Positions 19,714 through 28,777 of a DNA stretch of 39,184 bases are shown here, in pieces; within the stretch, counting starts at the first letter, position 1, and each line of letters opens with the position of its first letter. Under the pieces are notes generated by a model, which saw only the letters and a list, made by a program, of their open reading frames with translations, made no database searches and was not told where the DNA came from. The DNA comes from an uncultured Pelagibacteraceae bacterium (lineage in GTDB: Bacteria; Pseudomonadota; Alphaproteobacteria; Pelagibacterales; Pelagibacteraceae), in contig CACFTO010000007.1 in NCBI GenBank assembly GCA_902569245.1, forward strand, positions 1 to 39,184, read 5' to 3'. The position numbers and the translations under genes are program-made.

Positions 19714-20465
19714 ATCGATATAATTTTAATTACTTTTAAATTTGCAGTTTTTTCAATTAATTTAATAGTTTCTATTATTGGCATTATTGTTACTTTTTTT
19801 CTTGGACCATATGCATGAATTAATTTTTTTGTATTTAAACAAATGGCAACATGTCCTTTCCAAAAAATAATATCTCCTTTTTTAAATACTTCTTTATTCT
19901 TAACACCCTTTTTGATTTTAATTTGATCTTTTGTATCTCTAGGGAAGTATTTATGGTTATATTTATAAAAAATTTGGAGTAATGCTGAACAATCAATACC
20001 ATCGAAAGTTTTACCACCCCATTTATATTTAATATTTGAAAAAAGTTTTAATATTTTACTAAAATTGTAATTTTTTTTATTTATAGTTTGTAATTCATTT
20101 AATTTTATCCATTTATTTTTTTCAAACATTCCAAAATTATTTTTCTTAGTAACAATCTCAATTTCAGATGAAAATGGTAGGTATTTTTTTGTTAAAAATT
20201 TAATATTATTTTTTGGTTGATTGAAAATTTTAGATTTTAATATGCTGACTTTGTGTGTTTTGTTTAAAACTTTATTGAATTTCTTAATCTTTATAAAGCC
20301 TAAGTAATTATCAAAATCAGCTTTAATCTTAAAAAAATCTTTTTTTTTTTCTATTATACTAAACTTTTCACCATATATTAATTGAGTACTTATATTTGAT
20401 TTTTTTGAGGCCAACTCATAGACATTTAAATAGGAACTCTTACAAAAATAGCTATTTTGCACCAA
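19710..20465 (-). CDS. NlpC/P60-family peptidase with N-terminal SH3-like domains
   Basis: Protein of 251 residues. Two bacterial SH3-like stretches (about 10-62 and 72-125) are followed by an NlpC/P60 cysteine peptidase domain (about 135-251). Catalytic residues are Cys159 in FDGIDCSALLQ, His205 in WKGHVAICL and a polar third residue His217 in IHAYGP. There is no signal peptide, so it is probably cytoplasmic. This architecture matches gamma-D-glutamyl-L-diamino acid endopeptidases (dipeptidyl-peptidase VI type) that cut cell-wall peptides. The gene overlaps ampG by 14 bases, which fits muropeptide recycling: AmpG imports, this enzyme trims. Confidence 0.87.
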   Translation of the reverse strand: MVQNSYFCKSSYLNVYELASKKSNISTQLIYGEKFSIIEKKKDFFKIKADFDNYLGFIKIKKFNKVLNKTHKVSILKSKIFNQPKNNIKFLTKKYLPFSSEIEIVTKKNNFGMFEKNKWIKLNELQTINKKNYNFSKILKLFSNIKYKWGGKTFDGIDCSALLQIFYKYNHKYFPRDTKDQIKIKKGVKNKEVFKKGDIIFWKGHVAICLNTKKLIHAYGPRKKVTIMPIIETIKLIEKTANLKVIKIISI

Positions 20466-21825
20466 TTTTTACTTTATTCCTTATAAACCATAGACAAATT
20501 AATGATGGAATAACCATTACAGTTGTTATTATAAAAAATGTACCCCAGTCCCCATTTAGCCAATCTACTAAAGCACCTGACGAAGATGCAAGAGTAGTTC
20601 TTCCAGCAGTTCCTATAGATGCTAATAATGCATATTGAGTTGCAGTATAAGTCCTATCTACTAATAAAGAGATAAACGCAACAAATGCTACTGTTGCAAA
20701 TGCGGCTGTTATATCATCAGCTATTACTGCTATAGCGAATAATAATTCTGATTTACCCGTCCAGGCTAATAAAGCAAAAAGTAAATTAGTTACAGCCATC
20801 AAACCTCCAGCAAAAAACATGGTTTTAACTGTCCCAGCTCTCATAGCCATCACACCACCTATTAAAGTGAAAACGACAGTTGTAATCCATCCTAATCCCT
20901 TAGAATAAATTGCTATTTGTCCTTTCGAAAAACCAATTTCCTTGTAAAAAACAATCGACATACGCCCGAGAAATGCTTCACCAATTTTAAACAGGAATAC
21001 AAATCCCAATATTCCAGCTGCAATAGCAAATCCATTTTTTTTGAAAAAACTTATTATTGGTCCTCCAATAGTACCTGTAATATAGGCAATAAAGTTTGTT
21101 AAAATATTATTTGATCCAAGCTTATCTCTAATTATTTGATCTGTTGCTTTTTGATTATTAACTCTATTCATATCAATTGTTTCGTGAACAAACATCAAAC
21201 CTATATTCATCAAAATAATCAATATACCCAAAACTAAAAAAGTAGCCTGCCAATAATCTGCTACACCCATGTTTTCAAAAAATTCTGCAGTAAATAATGC
21301 TACCACACCCCCTAATTTATATCCTGTCCACCATCCAACAACTGCCATAGCAGCTCCTGCAGCCATAGATTTTCCCTCATTTGAATTAATCTGTTCTATT
21401 CTTAGTGCATCAACAGTAATATCTTGAGTAGCAGAAGCAATAGCAATTACCAATCCAACACTGATTAAGAGTGCTAAGTTTTGAGTAGGATTTATAAAAC
21501 TCCAAACTATTAAGCTAAGTAAAATAATTAATTGCATTAATACAATCCATCCACGTCTATGCCCTAATTTTTTTGTTAAAAAAGGAATTTGTATTCTGTC
21601 AATTATAGGAGCCCATAAATAATTAAAGGCATACACTCCAAATATTAATCCTGCCCAACCAATTGTCGATCTACTTAATCCCTCTTCCTTAAGCCAAAGA
21701 CTTAAGCTACTTGCGATTAATACCCATGGAAAACCGCTTATTGCTCCTAGAAGCAATATTCTTAACATTCTTATATCTTTATAAACTAATAATGAGTCAA
21801 CCCAGCTTTGTTTTGTTTCAGACAT
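20452..21825 (-). CDS. ampG: AmpG-family muropeptide permease (MFS)
   Basis: Twelve-or-so-helix transporter of about 457 residues. The N-terminal LGAISGFPWVLIASSLSLWL and the Y-L-W-A-P-I-I-D-R segment are typical of AmpG, which imports GlcNAc-anhydroMurNAc peptides from the periplasm. The loop K-K-L-G-H-R-R-G-W after helix 2 is also characteristic. The frame extends to an ATG at 21840, but the ATG at 21825 overlaps the trkH stop by one base (TAATG), the junction style seen four other times in this window, so I take that as the start. The neighbouring peptidase supports a recycling role. Substrate is inferred from family. Confidence 0.9.
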   Translation of the reverse strand: MSETKQSWVDSLLVYKDIRMLRILLLGAISGFPWVLIASSLSLWLKEEGLSRSTIGWAGLIFGVYAFNYLWAPIIDRIQIPFLTKKLGHRRGWIVLMQLIILLSLIVWSFINPTQNLALLISVGLVIAIASATQDITVDALRIEQINSNEGKSMAAGAAMAVVGWWTGYKLGGVVALFTAEFFENMGVADYWQATFLVLGILIILMNIGLMFVHETIDMNRVNNQKATDQIIRDKLGSNNILTNFIAYITGTIGGPIISFFKKNGFAIAAGILGFVFLFKIGEAFLGRMSIVFYKEIGFSKGQIAIYSKGLGWITTVVFTLIGGVMAMRAGTVKTMFFAGGLMAVTNLLFALLAWTGKSELLFAIAVIADDITAAFATVAFVAFISLLVDRTYTATQYALLASIGTAGRTTLASSSGALVDWLNGDWGTFFIITTVMVIPSLICLWFIRNKVKIGAK

Positions 21826-23273
21826 TAATATTTTCTCCAAAATGATGGAATAAATAATACTAATACAGCAAACAACTCTAATCTACCTAAAATCATCGCC
21901 AAGCTTAAAATCCATTTTGAAAAATCAGATAAATTGGAAAAATTACCATTTGGACCAATTATATCACCTAAACCAGGCCCCACATTTGATATAGATGTTG
22001 CAGCAGCAGATATTGAAGTTGTCAAATCTAAACCACTAGTTGATAAAAGAGCAGTTATAATAAAAAAAATTACAATATATAAAAATATAAAGGAAATAAT
22101 TGATGCTAAAAACTTTTCATCAATATTACTATTTTCATATTTTATTTTAAATATACCTCTTGGATAAATTATTTTCTTTAGTTGTACAGAAACAAACTGG
22201 AACAAAATTTGTACCCTAAATATTTTAATTCCACAAGCTGTTGAGCCTGCACATCCACCAATAAACATAAGAATAAGGAAATAGATTAATGGGAATTGAC
22301 CCCAATCACTAAAATTTTGAGTTACATAACCAGTTCCAGTTAAAATTGATATTACATTAAATACAACTGACCTAATACTGGTATCAAAAAAACTTTGATT
22401 TTTTATAAGCAGATATAGATACATTAAAAGAATTGAAAAAAGGACAATCTTTATAAAAGTTTTTATTTGTGTATCGTTAAAAAATATTTTTTTGTCTCCA
22501 TTTAAGTATTTGATATAGGCAATAAATGGAATACTTCCTAAAATTATAAATATAATTGAAGTAAATTCAATAAGTGAACTATCAAAATATCCAATAGACT
22601 CATTATAATTTGAAAAACCCCCTGTTGCAATTGTTGTCATTGAGTGAACTATGCTATCAAAAAAGTTCATTCCAAATATTTTATAAAATAATGCACATAT
22701 AAAAGTTAATCCTGAGTATACCAATATCAGTCTCAATGCTATTTCTTTTGATCTAGGTAAAATTTTTTCTGGAGTATCGCTTGTAGATATAATGAACAGC
22801 TGCATTCCACCAATATTCATAAGCGGCATTAAAGTAATTGCCATAACTATAATACCAATTCCACCTAACCACTGTAGCATTCCCCTCCATAGCAATATGC
22901 TTTTGGGGGTCTCATTTAAATTGGTGATTATAGTTGATCCAGTTGTAGTAATACCTGACATACTCTCAAAAAAAGCGTCTGTAGCACTTAAATTTATCTC
23001 AGAAAATATAAATGGAAGTGACCCAAAAATAGCAATACTTAACCAAGATAACGCTGTTAAAAGAAAAGCCTGTGGTAAGCTAATTTTTTTATCATGATCT
23101 AAATTCGATAATAAAAATAGAATTCCAAATATAACAGTTACAATTCCAGAACTTATAAAACTAGAGTCAAATTCATCATAAAAAAACTGCGTTAAAATTG
23201 GCGCAATCATCGATAAACCTAAAATAATTTGTAAAATTCCTAGTGTAAAAAAAACTGTTTTATAATTGGACAT
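21825..23273 (-). CDS. trkH: Trk/Ktr potassium uptake transmembrane protein TrkH
   Basis: Ion-conducting subunit of 482 residues made of four M1-P-M2 repeats. Selectivity-filter strands can be seen in each: TTTGS (109-113), ATGGFS (216-221), TGTGY (312-316) and NVGPG (430-434), with the central glycines kept. The N-terminal hydrophobic pair of helices is complete. It needs a cytoplasmic TrkA partner, which is not encoded in this window. It heads a minus-strand group with ampG and the NlpC/P60 gene; the functional link is not obvious. Confidence 0.95.
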   Translation of the reverse strand: MSNYKTVFFTLGILQIILGLSMIAPILTQFFYDEFDSSFISSGIVTVIFGILFLLSNLDHDKKISLPQAFLLTALSWLSIAIFGSLPFIFSEINLSATDAFFESMSGITTTGSTIITNLNETPKSILLWRGMLQWLGGIGIIVMAITLMPLMNIGGMQLFIISTSDTPEKILPRSKEIALRLILVYSGLTFICALFYKIFGMNFFDSIVHSMTTIATGGFSNYNESIGYFDSSLIEFTSIIFIILGSIPFIAYIKYLNGDKKIFFNDTQIKTFIKIVLFSILLMYLYLLIKNQSFFDTSIRSVVFNVISILTGTGYVTQNFSDWGQFPLIYFLILMFIGGCAGSTACGIKIFRVQILFQFVSVQLKKIIYPRGIFKIKYENSNIDEKFLASIISFIFLYIVIFFIITALLSTSGLDLTTSISAAATSISNVGPGLGDIIGPNGNFSNLSDFSKWILSLAMILGRLELFAVLVLFIPSFWRKY

Positions 23274-23359
23274 TTTGATTGGACATTATTTTATGGTAAA
23301 TAAATTTCAACTCTATAAGAATTATTAAAAACGTTATTTTATAGGCTGTTTAATTAAAA

Positions 23360-24928
23360 GTGATAGATAAAACCAACATTGATAAAACAAACGCTTGGCC
23401 CTTTGTTGAAGCTAAAAAGCTTCTCAGAGAAAGAAAAAATAATATTGAAAACAAAGGAAAAATTATTCTGCAAACAGGATATGGTCCTAGTGGTTTACCA
23501 CACATTGGTACTTTTGGTGAAGTGGCAAGAACCTCAATGATAGTTAATGCCTTAAATCATTTAACTGATCTCCCTAAAGAAATAATTACTTTTTCCGACG
23601 ATATGGATGGACTAAGGAAAGTGCCTGAAAATATTCCTAATTCTGAAAAACTAATACAAAATCTTCATAAACCTTTAACTCAAGTTCCAGATCCTTTTGG
23701 AAAATTTAATAGTTTTGGAGAACACAACAATGAAATGTTAAAAAACTTTCTAAATAAATTTAATTTTAAATATAATTTTAAAAGTTCAACTCTTTTATAT
23801 AAATCTGGTTTTTTTAATGACACATTAAAATTAATTTTAGAAAATTATGAAGGAATAATGAATATAGTTATTCCCACGCTTGGTAAAGAAAGACAAAAAA
23901 CATATTCTCCATTTTTACCAATATGTCCAGATACAGGGGTTGTATTAGAGATACCAGTCTTACAACTAGATATTAAAAATTCAAAAATAATTTTTGACAA
24001 TAAAGGTAAAAAATTAGAACAAAGTATTTTAGATGGCAATTGCAAATTACAATGGAAAGTAGATTGGGCAATGAGATGGTACGCTCTCGATGTAGATTTT
24101 GAAATGTATGGGAAAGATTTGATTGAGAGTGCAATTTTATCTACAAAAATCATAAAATTATTAGGTAAGACAAATCCATCTGGCTTTGCATATGAGTTAT
24201 TTTTGGATGAAAAGGGTGAAAAAATATCTAAATCAAAAGGAAATGGTATTACTATTGACCAATGGTTAGAGTATGCTTCACCAGAAAGTCTCTCCTTATA
24301 TATGTACCAAAATCCAAAAAGAGCAAAAAAACTTTACAGAGAAGTTGTACCAAAGGCTGTCGATGAATATCTTGATTTTATTGAAAAAGGTAAAACTCAA
24401 AATGAACTTCAAAAACTAATGAACCCTGTTTGGCATGTTCATAATTCAGAGATACCAGAAGAAAATTCAATTATGTCTTTCTCAATGCTATTAAATTTAG
24501 TTGAGACCAGCAATGCTGATAATAAAGAATTACTTTGGAAGTTTGTTAAGAAATATAAGAAAAATATTAATGAGGATACGTATCCAATTTTTGGCAATTT
24601 AATATCTTATGCAATTAAATATTTTAATGACGTTATAAAATCTAAAAAGACTTATAAAAAACCAAATGAAAGTGAAAAAATTGCTTTAGAAGCTTTAGTA
24701 AACTCTTTAGATAACTGTGATGACGCAATGAAACCAGAGGACATTCAGACTACAATTTATACAGTCGGCAAAGAAAATGGCTATGAAGAAAATTTGCGTG
24801 ATTGGTTTAAGTTAATATATGAGGTAGTTTTTGGGGTAGAAAATGGACCACGATTTGGTTTTTTTATAAGCTTTTTTGGGGTTCAAGAAACCAAAGAATT
24901 AATAAAAAATAAATTAGAAAATGTTTAA
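23360..24928 (+). CDS. lysS: Class I lysyl-tRNA synthetase
   Basis: Charges tRNA-Lys with lysine. At 522 residues it is the class I (Rossmann-fold) type found in archaea, spirochaetes and many alphaproteobacteria, not the class II enzyme of E. coli. The HIGH-type motif is HIGT (48-51) in GPSGLPHIGTFGE, and the KMSKS-type motif is KISKS (288-292). The D-x-D-G-L-R-K-V-P and the C-terminal G-P-R-F-G-F-F segments fit the family. It begins with GTG (23360); the next Met is inside the catalytic domain. It overlaps pyrD by eight bases. Confidence 0.95.
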   Translation: MIDKTNIDKTNAWPFVEAKKLLRERKNNIENKGKIILQTGYGPSGLPHIGTFGEVARTSMIVNALNHLTDLPKEIITFSDDMDGLRKVPENIPNSEKLIQNLHKPLTQVPDPFGKFNSFGEHNNEMLKNFLNKFNFKYNFKSSTLLYKSGFFNDTLKLILENYEGIMNIVIPTLGKERQKTYSPFLPICPDTGVVLEIPVLQLDIKNSKIIFDNKGKKLEQSILDGNCKLQWKVDWAMRWYALDVDFEMYGKDLIESAILSTKIIKLLGKTNPSGFAYELFLDEKGEKISKSKGNGITIDQWLEYASPESLSLYMYQNPKRAKKLYREVVPKAVDEYLDFIEKGKTQNELQKLMNPVWHVHNSEIPEENSIMSFSMLLNLVETSNADNKELLWKFVKKYKKNINEDTYPIFGNLISYAIKYFNDVIKSKKTYKKPNESEKIALEALVNSLDNCDDAMKPEDIQTTIYTVGKENGYEENLRDWFKLIYEVVFGVENGPRFGFFISFFGVQETKELIKNKLENV

Positions 24929-25961
24929 TATTTTAAGACCATTAATTTTTAAATTTAGTCCTGAAGTAGCTCACTCTTTAGCAATAAAAGCACTAAAGTT
25001 AAATAATATTCCCTACTCAAAACCTAAAGATAATCATATTTTAGAAACAACTTTTTGTAAAAAAAAATTATCTTCACCCATTGGTGTTGCTGCTGGGTTT
25101 GATAAAAATGCTGAAGTATATAATCCACTGTTTAATCTTGGATTTGGTTTTGTTGAAGTAGGGACAATTACTCCAAAGCCTCAATTTGGTAACCCTAAAC
25201 CAAGAGTTTTTAGACTTGAGGAAGATGAAGCTCTTATAAATAGATTAGGTTTTAACAATTCTGGTTCAGAACAAATTAGTCAGACAATTAAGGAAAATAA
25301 TAAAAAGGGTTTTTTAGGAATAAATATTGGACCAAATAAAGACTCTACTAATAGAATTGATGATTATTTAATTTGTTTTCGTAAATTTTATAATTTAGCT
25401 GATTATATAACTATAAATATTTCCTCACCAAATACAGAAAATTTAAGAGACTTTCATAACCAGGATGAATTAAATTCATTGATTGATAAACTAAAAAATG
25501 AAAAAAAAAAATTGAATTCAAACATTCCATTAGCAATAAAAGTTTCACCTGATCTTAATGACGATCAAATTAATGAAGTATCCAAGATCATTATGGAACA
25601 AGAAATAGAAATTATTATTGTTTCCAATACCACAGATAAGAATAGAGAAAATTTAAAAAATATAAATAAATTAGAAAAGGGTGGACTTTCAGGTAAACCA
25701 ATTGAAAAGATTTCAAACGAGGCAATTTCTAAATTTTATAAAATTCTAAAAGATAAAACAAAAATAATAGGAGTGGGTGGTGTTAGTAATGGACAAGATG
25801 CTTTTCAAAAAATCATTTCTGGTGCAACACTCGTTCAATTATATACTGGAATGGTTTATAGAGGTCCTCGTATAGCTTCAAAAATAAGTACAGAATTAAT
25901 TGATTTATTAAAAAATAAGGGGTTTAAAAATGTTTCAGAGGCCGTTGGAACTAAAAATTAA
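24921..25961 (+). CDS. pyrD: Dihydroorotate dehydrogenase, quinone-dependent (class 2)
   Basis: Flavoenzyme of 346 residues in pyrimidine synthesis that passes electrons to the quinone pool. An N-terminal amphipathic helical region (residues 1-40), used for membrane association in class 2 enzymes, precedes the TIM barrel. FMN and substrate motifs include GVAAGFDKN (55-63), RLGFNNSG, and NISSPNTENLRD with catalytic Ser169 (class 1 would have Cys). GGLSGKP and GVGGVSNG occur near the C-terminus. It is translationally coupled to lysS by overlap. Confidence 0.96.
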   Translation: MFNILRPLIFKFSPEVAHSLAIKALKLNNIPYSKPKDNHILETTFCKKKLSSPIGVAAGFDKNAEVYNPLFNLGFGFVEVGTITPKPQFGNPKPRVFRLEEDEALINRLGFNNSGSEQISQTIKENNKKGFLGINIGPNKDSTNRIDDYLICFRKFYNLADYITINISSPNTENLRDFHNQDELNSLIDKLKNEKKKLNSNIPLAIKVSPDLNDDQINEVSKIIMEQEIEIIIVSNTTDKNRENLKNINKLEKGGLSGKPIEKISNEAISKFYKILKDKTKIIGVGGVSNGQDAFQKIISGATLVQLYTGMVYRGPRIASKISTELIDLLKNKGFKNVSEAVGTKN

Positions 25962-25963
25962 TC

Positions 25964-25992
25964 TTGACGCGATAAGATTCAGATCCTATACA
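25964..25992 (+). promoter_or_regulatory. Promoter for rpmB, giving a very short leader
   Basis: TTGACG (25964-25969) and TATACA (25987-25992) are exactly 17 bases apart in the 43-base gap after pyrD. Transcription would begin about 25999-26000, only around five bases before the rpmB ATG at 26005. No Shine-Dalgarno sequence is present. Confidence 0.6.
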
Positions 25993-26004
25993 AGCTCATA
26001 ATTT

Positions 26005-26286
26005 ATGTCTAAAAAATGTGAACTTACTGGAAAAATCCCACTCAAGGGTCATAACGTTAGTCATGCTAACAATAAGACTAAAAGAAGATTTCTTCCAAAT
26101 TTAAAAAAAGTTAAATTTAAAAGTGAACTACTTAAGAGAAGTTTAAGATTAACCGTATCAAATGCCGGGGTTAGATCAGTAGATAAAAAAGGTAGTTTTG
26201 ATCAATTTCTTATTTCAGCCAAGTCTAGAGATTTATCATTAAGACTAAAAAAATTAAAAAAATCCTTAGTAAGTAAATCTGCATAA
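26005..26286 (+). CDS. rpmB: 50S ribosomal protein bL28
   Basis: Protein of 93 residues. The N-terminal C-E-L-T-G-K, the [18 protein letters not shown] block and the [13 protein letters not shown] segment are bL28 hallmarks. It has its own promoter, predicted to produce a nearly leaderless mRNA. Its stop overlaps the next start by one base (TAATG). Confidence 0.98.
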   Translation: MSKKCELTGKIPLKGHNVSHANNKTKRRFLPNLKKVKFKSELLKRSLRLTVSNAGVRSVDKKGSFDQFLISAKSRDLSLRLKKLKKSLVSKSA

Positions 26287-26834
26287 TGAATAAAGTATTT
26301 TTAACACTCTCATTTTTAATGGGATTGGTTGTTTTAGCGTCTAATTATTTAGTCCAATTTCCAATTAAATATTATGGTCTTCAAGAAATTCTTACATATG
26401 GAGCATTCAGTTATCCAATAGCTTTTTTAATAACTGATCTAGCAAATAGATCTTTTGGTAAATTAGTTGCTAGAAAAATTGTATATATAGGATTTACAAT
26501 AGGTATTTTGTTTACACTAATTTTCTCAACAAATTTTGCCGATTTAATCTCAGTAAGAATAGCAATTGGTTCAGGAACAGCATTTATTATTGCTCAATTA
26601 TTGGATGTACAAATATTTGATCAATTAAGACAAAAAAAATGGTTTATTGCGCCACTTGCCTCTTCATTAATTGGTTCTACCGTTGACACATTTTTATTCT
26701 TTTCGATTTCATTTTATGGAACAGGAATACCTTGGGTGACACTGTCTTTAGGAGATTTAGCAGTAAAGATTTTTGTAGCTTTAGTAATGTTGATACCTTT
26801 TAGATTATTATTAGGTACCTTAAAAGCTGCTTAA
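26286..26834 (+). CDS. yhhQ: VUT-family membrane protein, probable queuosine-precursor transporter
   Basis: Integral membrane protein of 182 residues with about five or six hydrophobic helices. The segments S-Y-P-I-A-F-L-I-T-D-L-A-N, F-G-K-L-V-A-R-K, D-V-Q-I-F-D-Q-L-R and S-S-L-I-G-S-T-V-D-T-F-L-F-F match the YhhQ/VUT family (COG1738). E. coli YhhQ imports preQ0 and preQ1 for queuosine in tRNA. Substrate here is inferred from family only; related proteins may carry other small heterocycles. It is coupled to rpmB by a one-base overlap, so it would be made with a ribosomal protein. It ends one base before the convergent aguA stop. Confidence 0.8.
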   Translation: MNKVFLTLSFLMGLVVLASNYLVQFPIKYYGLQEILTYGAFSYPIAFLITDLANRSFGKLVARKIVYIGFTIGILFTLIFSTNFADLISVRIAIGSGTAFIIAQLLDVQIFDQLRQKKWFIAPLASSLIGSTVDTFLFFSISFYGTGIPWVTLSLGDLAVKIFVALVMLIPFRLLLGTLKAA

Positions 26835-26835
26835 C

Positions 26836-27900
26836 TCAAATTTTTGGCTCTTGTTGCGTCATGCAATGAATAGCTCCAAAACCCCAAATCAAATCACTAC
26901 AATCAATACCAATAACTTCTCTATTTGTAAAAAATTTTCTAAAAATTTTTAAAACCCTTTTGTCTTCTTTCACATTAAATACTGGAACCAAGACTGTTTT
27001 ATTACTTATGAAAAAATTTAAATAACTTGCTGGGACACGAGTTTTGTCTATGACAACTGGGCTTGGCATAGGAATCTTTATAATTTTTAATTTTTTTCCA
27101 TTTTCATCGTAACTTTTACTCAATATTTTTAAATTTTCTTTAAGAGCTTTATAATTTTTATCTGATCTATTATTTTCTACAGCTAACATAATTGTACTTT
27201 TAGAGACAAATCTTGCAATATCATCAATATGACCGTGTGTGTCATCTCCAAAAATTCCTTTATTAAGCCAAATAAAATTTTTTGCATTTAAATATTTTGA
27301 AAATAGATTTTCGTAATCAATTTTTTTGAATCCTTTATTTCTCACTTGTTTACTACTTAATAAGCATTCCTTTGTAAGCAATATAGAGCCTGATCCATTG
27401 TTATCAAATGCACCTCCTTCCATCACTACTCTTACAAATTTTTTTGAATTTACTTTTTTAGGTAAAATACTTTTAATATTCAAATATTTACTAATAAGGC
27501 TGTTGATTTTGTTATCATTTTTGAAATTTTTATATTTTGACCAGGCATTGAATTTAAAATCAAGCATAGTCTTTTTTCTTTTTTTTTTGTTGACTAAAAA
27601 TATTGGCCCAGAGTCTCTTAACCAAAGTCTGTCTGTTTTAAATTTATGAAATTTAATGTTGGATATATTACAACCTATTTTTTTTAAATATATTCTTGTG
27701 GCACCAATACTTTTGGTATTATTGACTAATAAATTTACTTTTTGATGTTTTGTTAGATATTTTATTATTTTTCCAACTACATTTGGAATTTTTTCAAATA
27801 ATCCAGGCCAATCATTTTTATTATGAGGCCACGACATCCAAACTGATTTTTGAGGTTCCCATTCTGCTGGCATTCTAAATTCATCTATTTTTTTACTCAT
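26836..27900 (-). CDS. aguA: Agmatine deiminase
   Basis: Guanidine-modifying enzyme of 354 residues that converts agmatine to N-carbamoylputrescine and ammonia. The start R-M-P-A-E-W-E-P-Q-K-S-V-W-M-S-W-P is the agmatine deiminase N-terminus (related peptidylarginine deiminase). Active-site parts are GGAFDNNGSG, HGHIDDIARF and the nucleophile Cys346 in GAIHCMTQQ. It overlaps aguB by eight bases and is the last gene of the polyamine operon. Its product is the substrate of AguB. Confidence 0.94.
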   Translation of the reverse strand: MSKKIDEFRMPAEWEPQKSVWMSWPHNKNDWPGLFEKIPNVVGKIIKYLTKHQKVNLLVNNTKSIGATRIYLKKIGCNISNIKFHKFKTDRLWLRDSGPIFLVNKKKRKKTMLDFKFNAWSKYKNFKNDNKINSLISKYLNIKSILPKKVNSKKFVRVVMEGGAFDNNGSGSILLTKECLLSSKQVRNKGFKKIDYENLFSKYLNAKNFIWLNKGIFGDDTHGHIDDIARFVSKSTIMLAVENNRSDKNYKALKENLKILSKSYDENGKKLKIIKIPMPSPVVIDKTRVPASYLNFFISNKTVLVPVFNVKEDKRVLKIFRKFFTNREVIGIDCSDLIWGFGAIHCMTQQEPKI

Positions 27901-28774
27901 CTTTAGGATTTTTGAGAATATCTCTGTAAAATTCAGTTCTTCGGTCTCTTAAAAAAGGCCAGTGCTGTCTAGCAGTATCTATTTTTTTATAATCTACTTC
28001 ACAAACTAAAATATCTTCTTTTTTATTTCCTGCTTTTGCAATTATTTTACCACTAGGATCTATCATCATTGAATTACCCCAAAATTCAATTTTTTTTTTT
28101 CCTTTTTTTTCAACACCAACTCTATTTACAGCAGCCACATAAGTTCCATTAGCAATAGCATGTGATTTTTGCATTGTGATCCAAGATTCTAATTGAGATT
28201 TTCCAAATTTCTTTTTTTCTTTTGGGTGCCATCCAATAGCAGTAGGATAAAAAATAATTTGAGCCCCTTTTAAAGCTGTTGATCTTGCTGCTTCGGGGAA
28301 CCATTGATCCCAACATATAAGAGGACCTATCTTGCCAAATTTAGTTTTCACACTTTTGAAACCTAGGTCTCCAGGACTGAAATAAAATTTTTCATAATAC
28401 CCTGGGTCATCAGGTATGTGCATCTTACGATATTTAGATAGAATATTACCATTTTCATTAATAATGATACTAGTGTTATGATAAAATCCAGATGTTTTTT
28501 TTTCGAACATAGTAATATTCAATACAACACCAAGCTCCTTTGCTAAATCACAAAATATTCCAGAGATTTTTCCTGGAATTTTTTCTGCTAATTTAAAATT
28601 TGAATGACTTTCTGTTTGGCAAAAGTAATTAGTTAAAAATAGTTCTGGTAGACATATTATCTTTGCTTTTTTCCTTGCAGCTTTTTTTATATTTTTTATA
28701 GCTAAATCAATATTAGATTGAATTGTCCCTAAAGATTTACTTTGTATTAAACCAATTTTGATTTTTTTGATCAT
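27893..28774 (-). CDS. aguB: N-carbamoylputrescine amidase (nitrilase superfamily)
   Basis: Carbon-nitrogen hydrolase of 293 residues that cleaves N-carbamoylputrescine to putrescine, CO2 and ammonia. The nitrilase catalytic triad is visible as Glu44 (LPELF), Lys117 (YRKMHIP) and Cys154 (LICWDQWFPE). The F-C-Q-T-E and I-G-W-H-P segments are characteristic of AguB-type enzymes. It lies between aguA (overlap of eight bases) and the deoxyhypusine-synthase-like gene (three-base gap). Together with aguA it gives a complete agmatine-to-putrescine route. Confidence 0.94.
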   Translation of the reverse strand: MIKKIKIGLIQSKSLGTIQSNIDLAIKNIKKAARKKAKIICLPELFLTNYFCQTESHSNFKLAEKIPGKISGIFCDLAKELGVVLNITMFEKKTSGFYHNTSIIINENGNILSKYRKMHIPDDPGYYEKFYFSPGDLGFKSVKTKFGKIGPLICWDQWFPEAARSTALKGAQIIFYPTAIGWHPKEKKKFGKSQLESWITMQKSHAIANGTYVAAVNRVGVEKKGKKKIEFWGNSMMIDPSGKIIAKAGNKKEDILVCEVDYKKIDTARQHWPFLRDRRTEFYRDILKNPKDE

Positions 28775-28777
28775 TAA

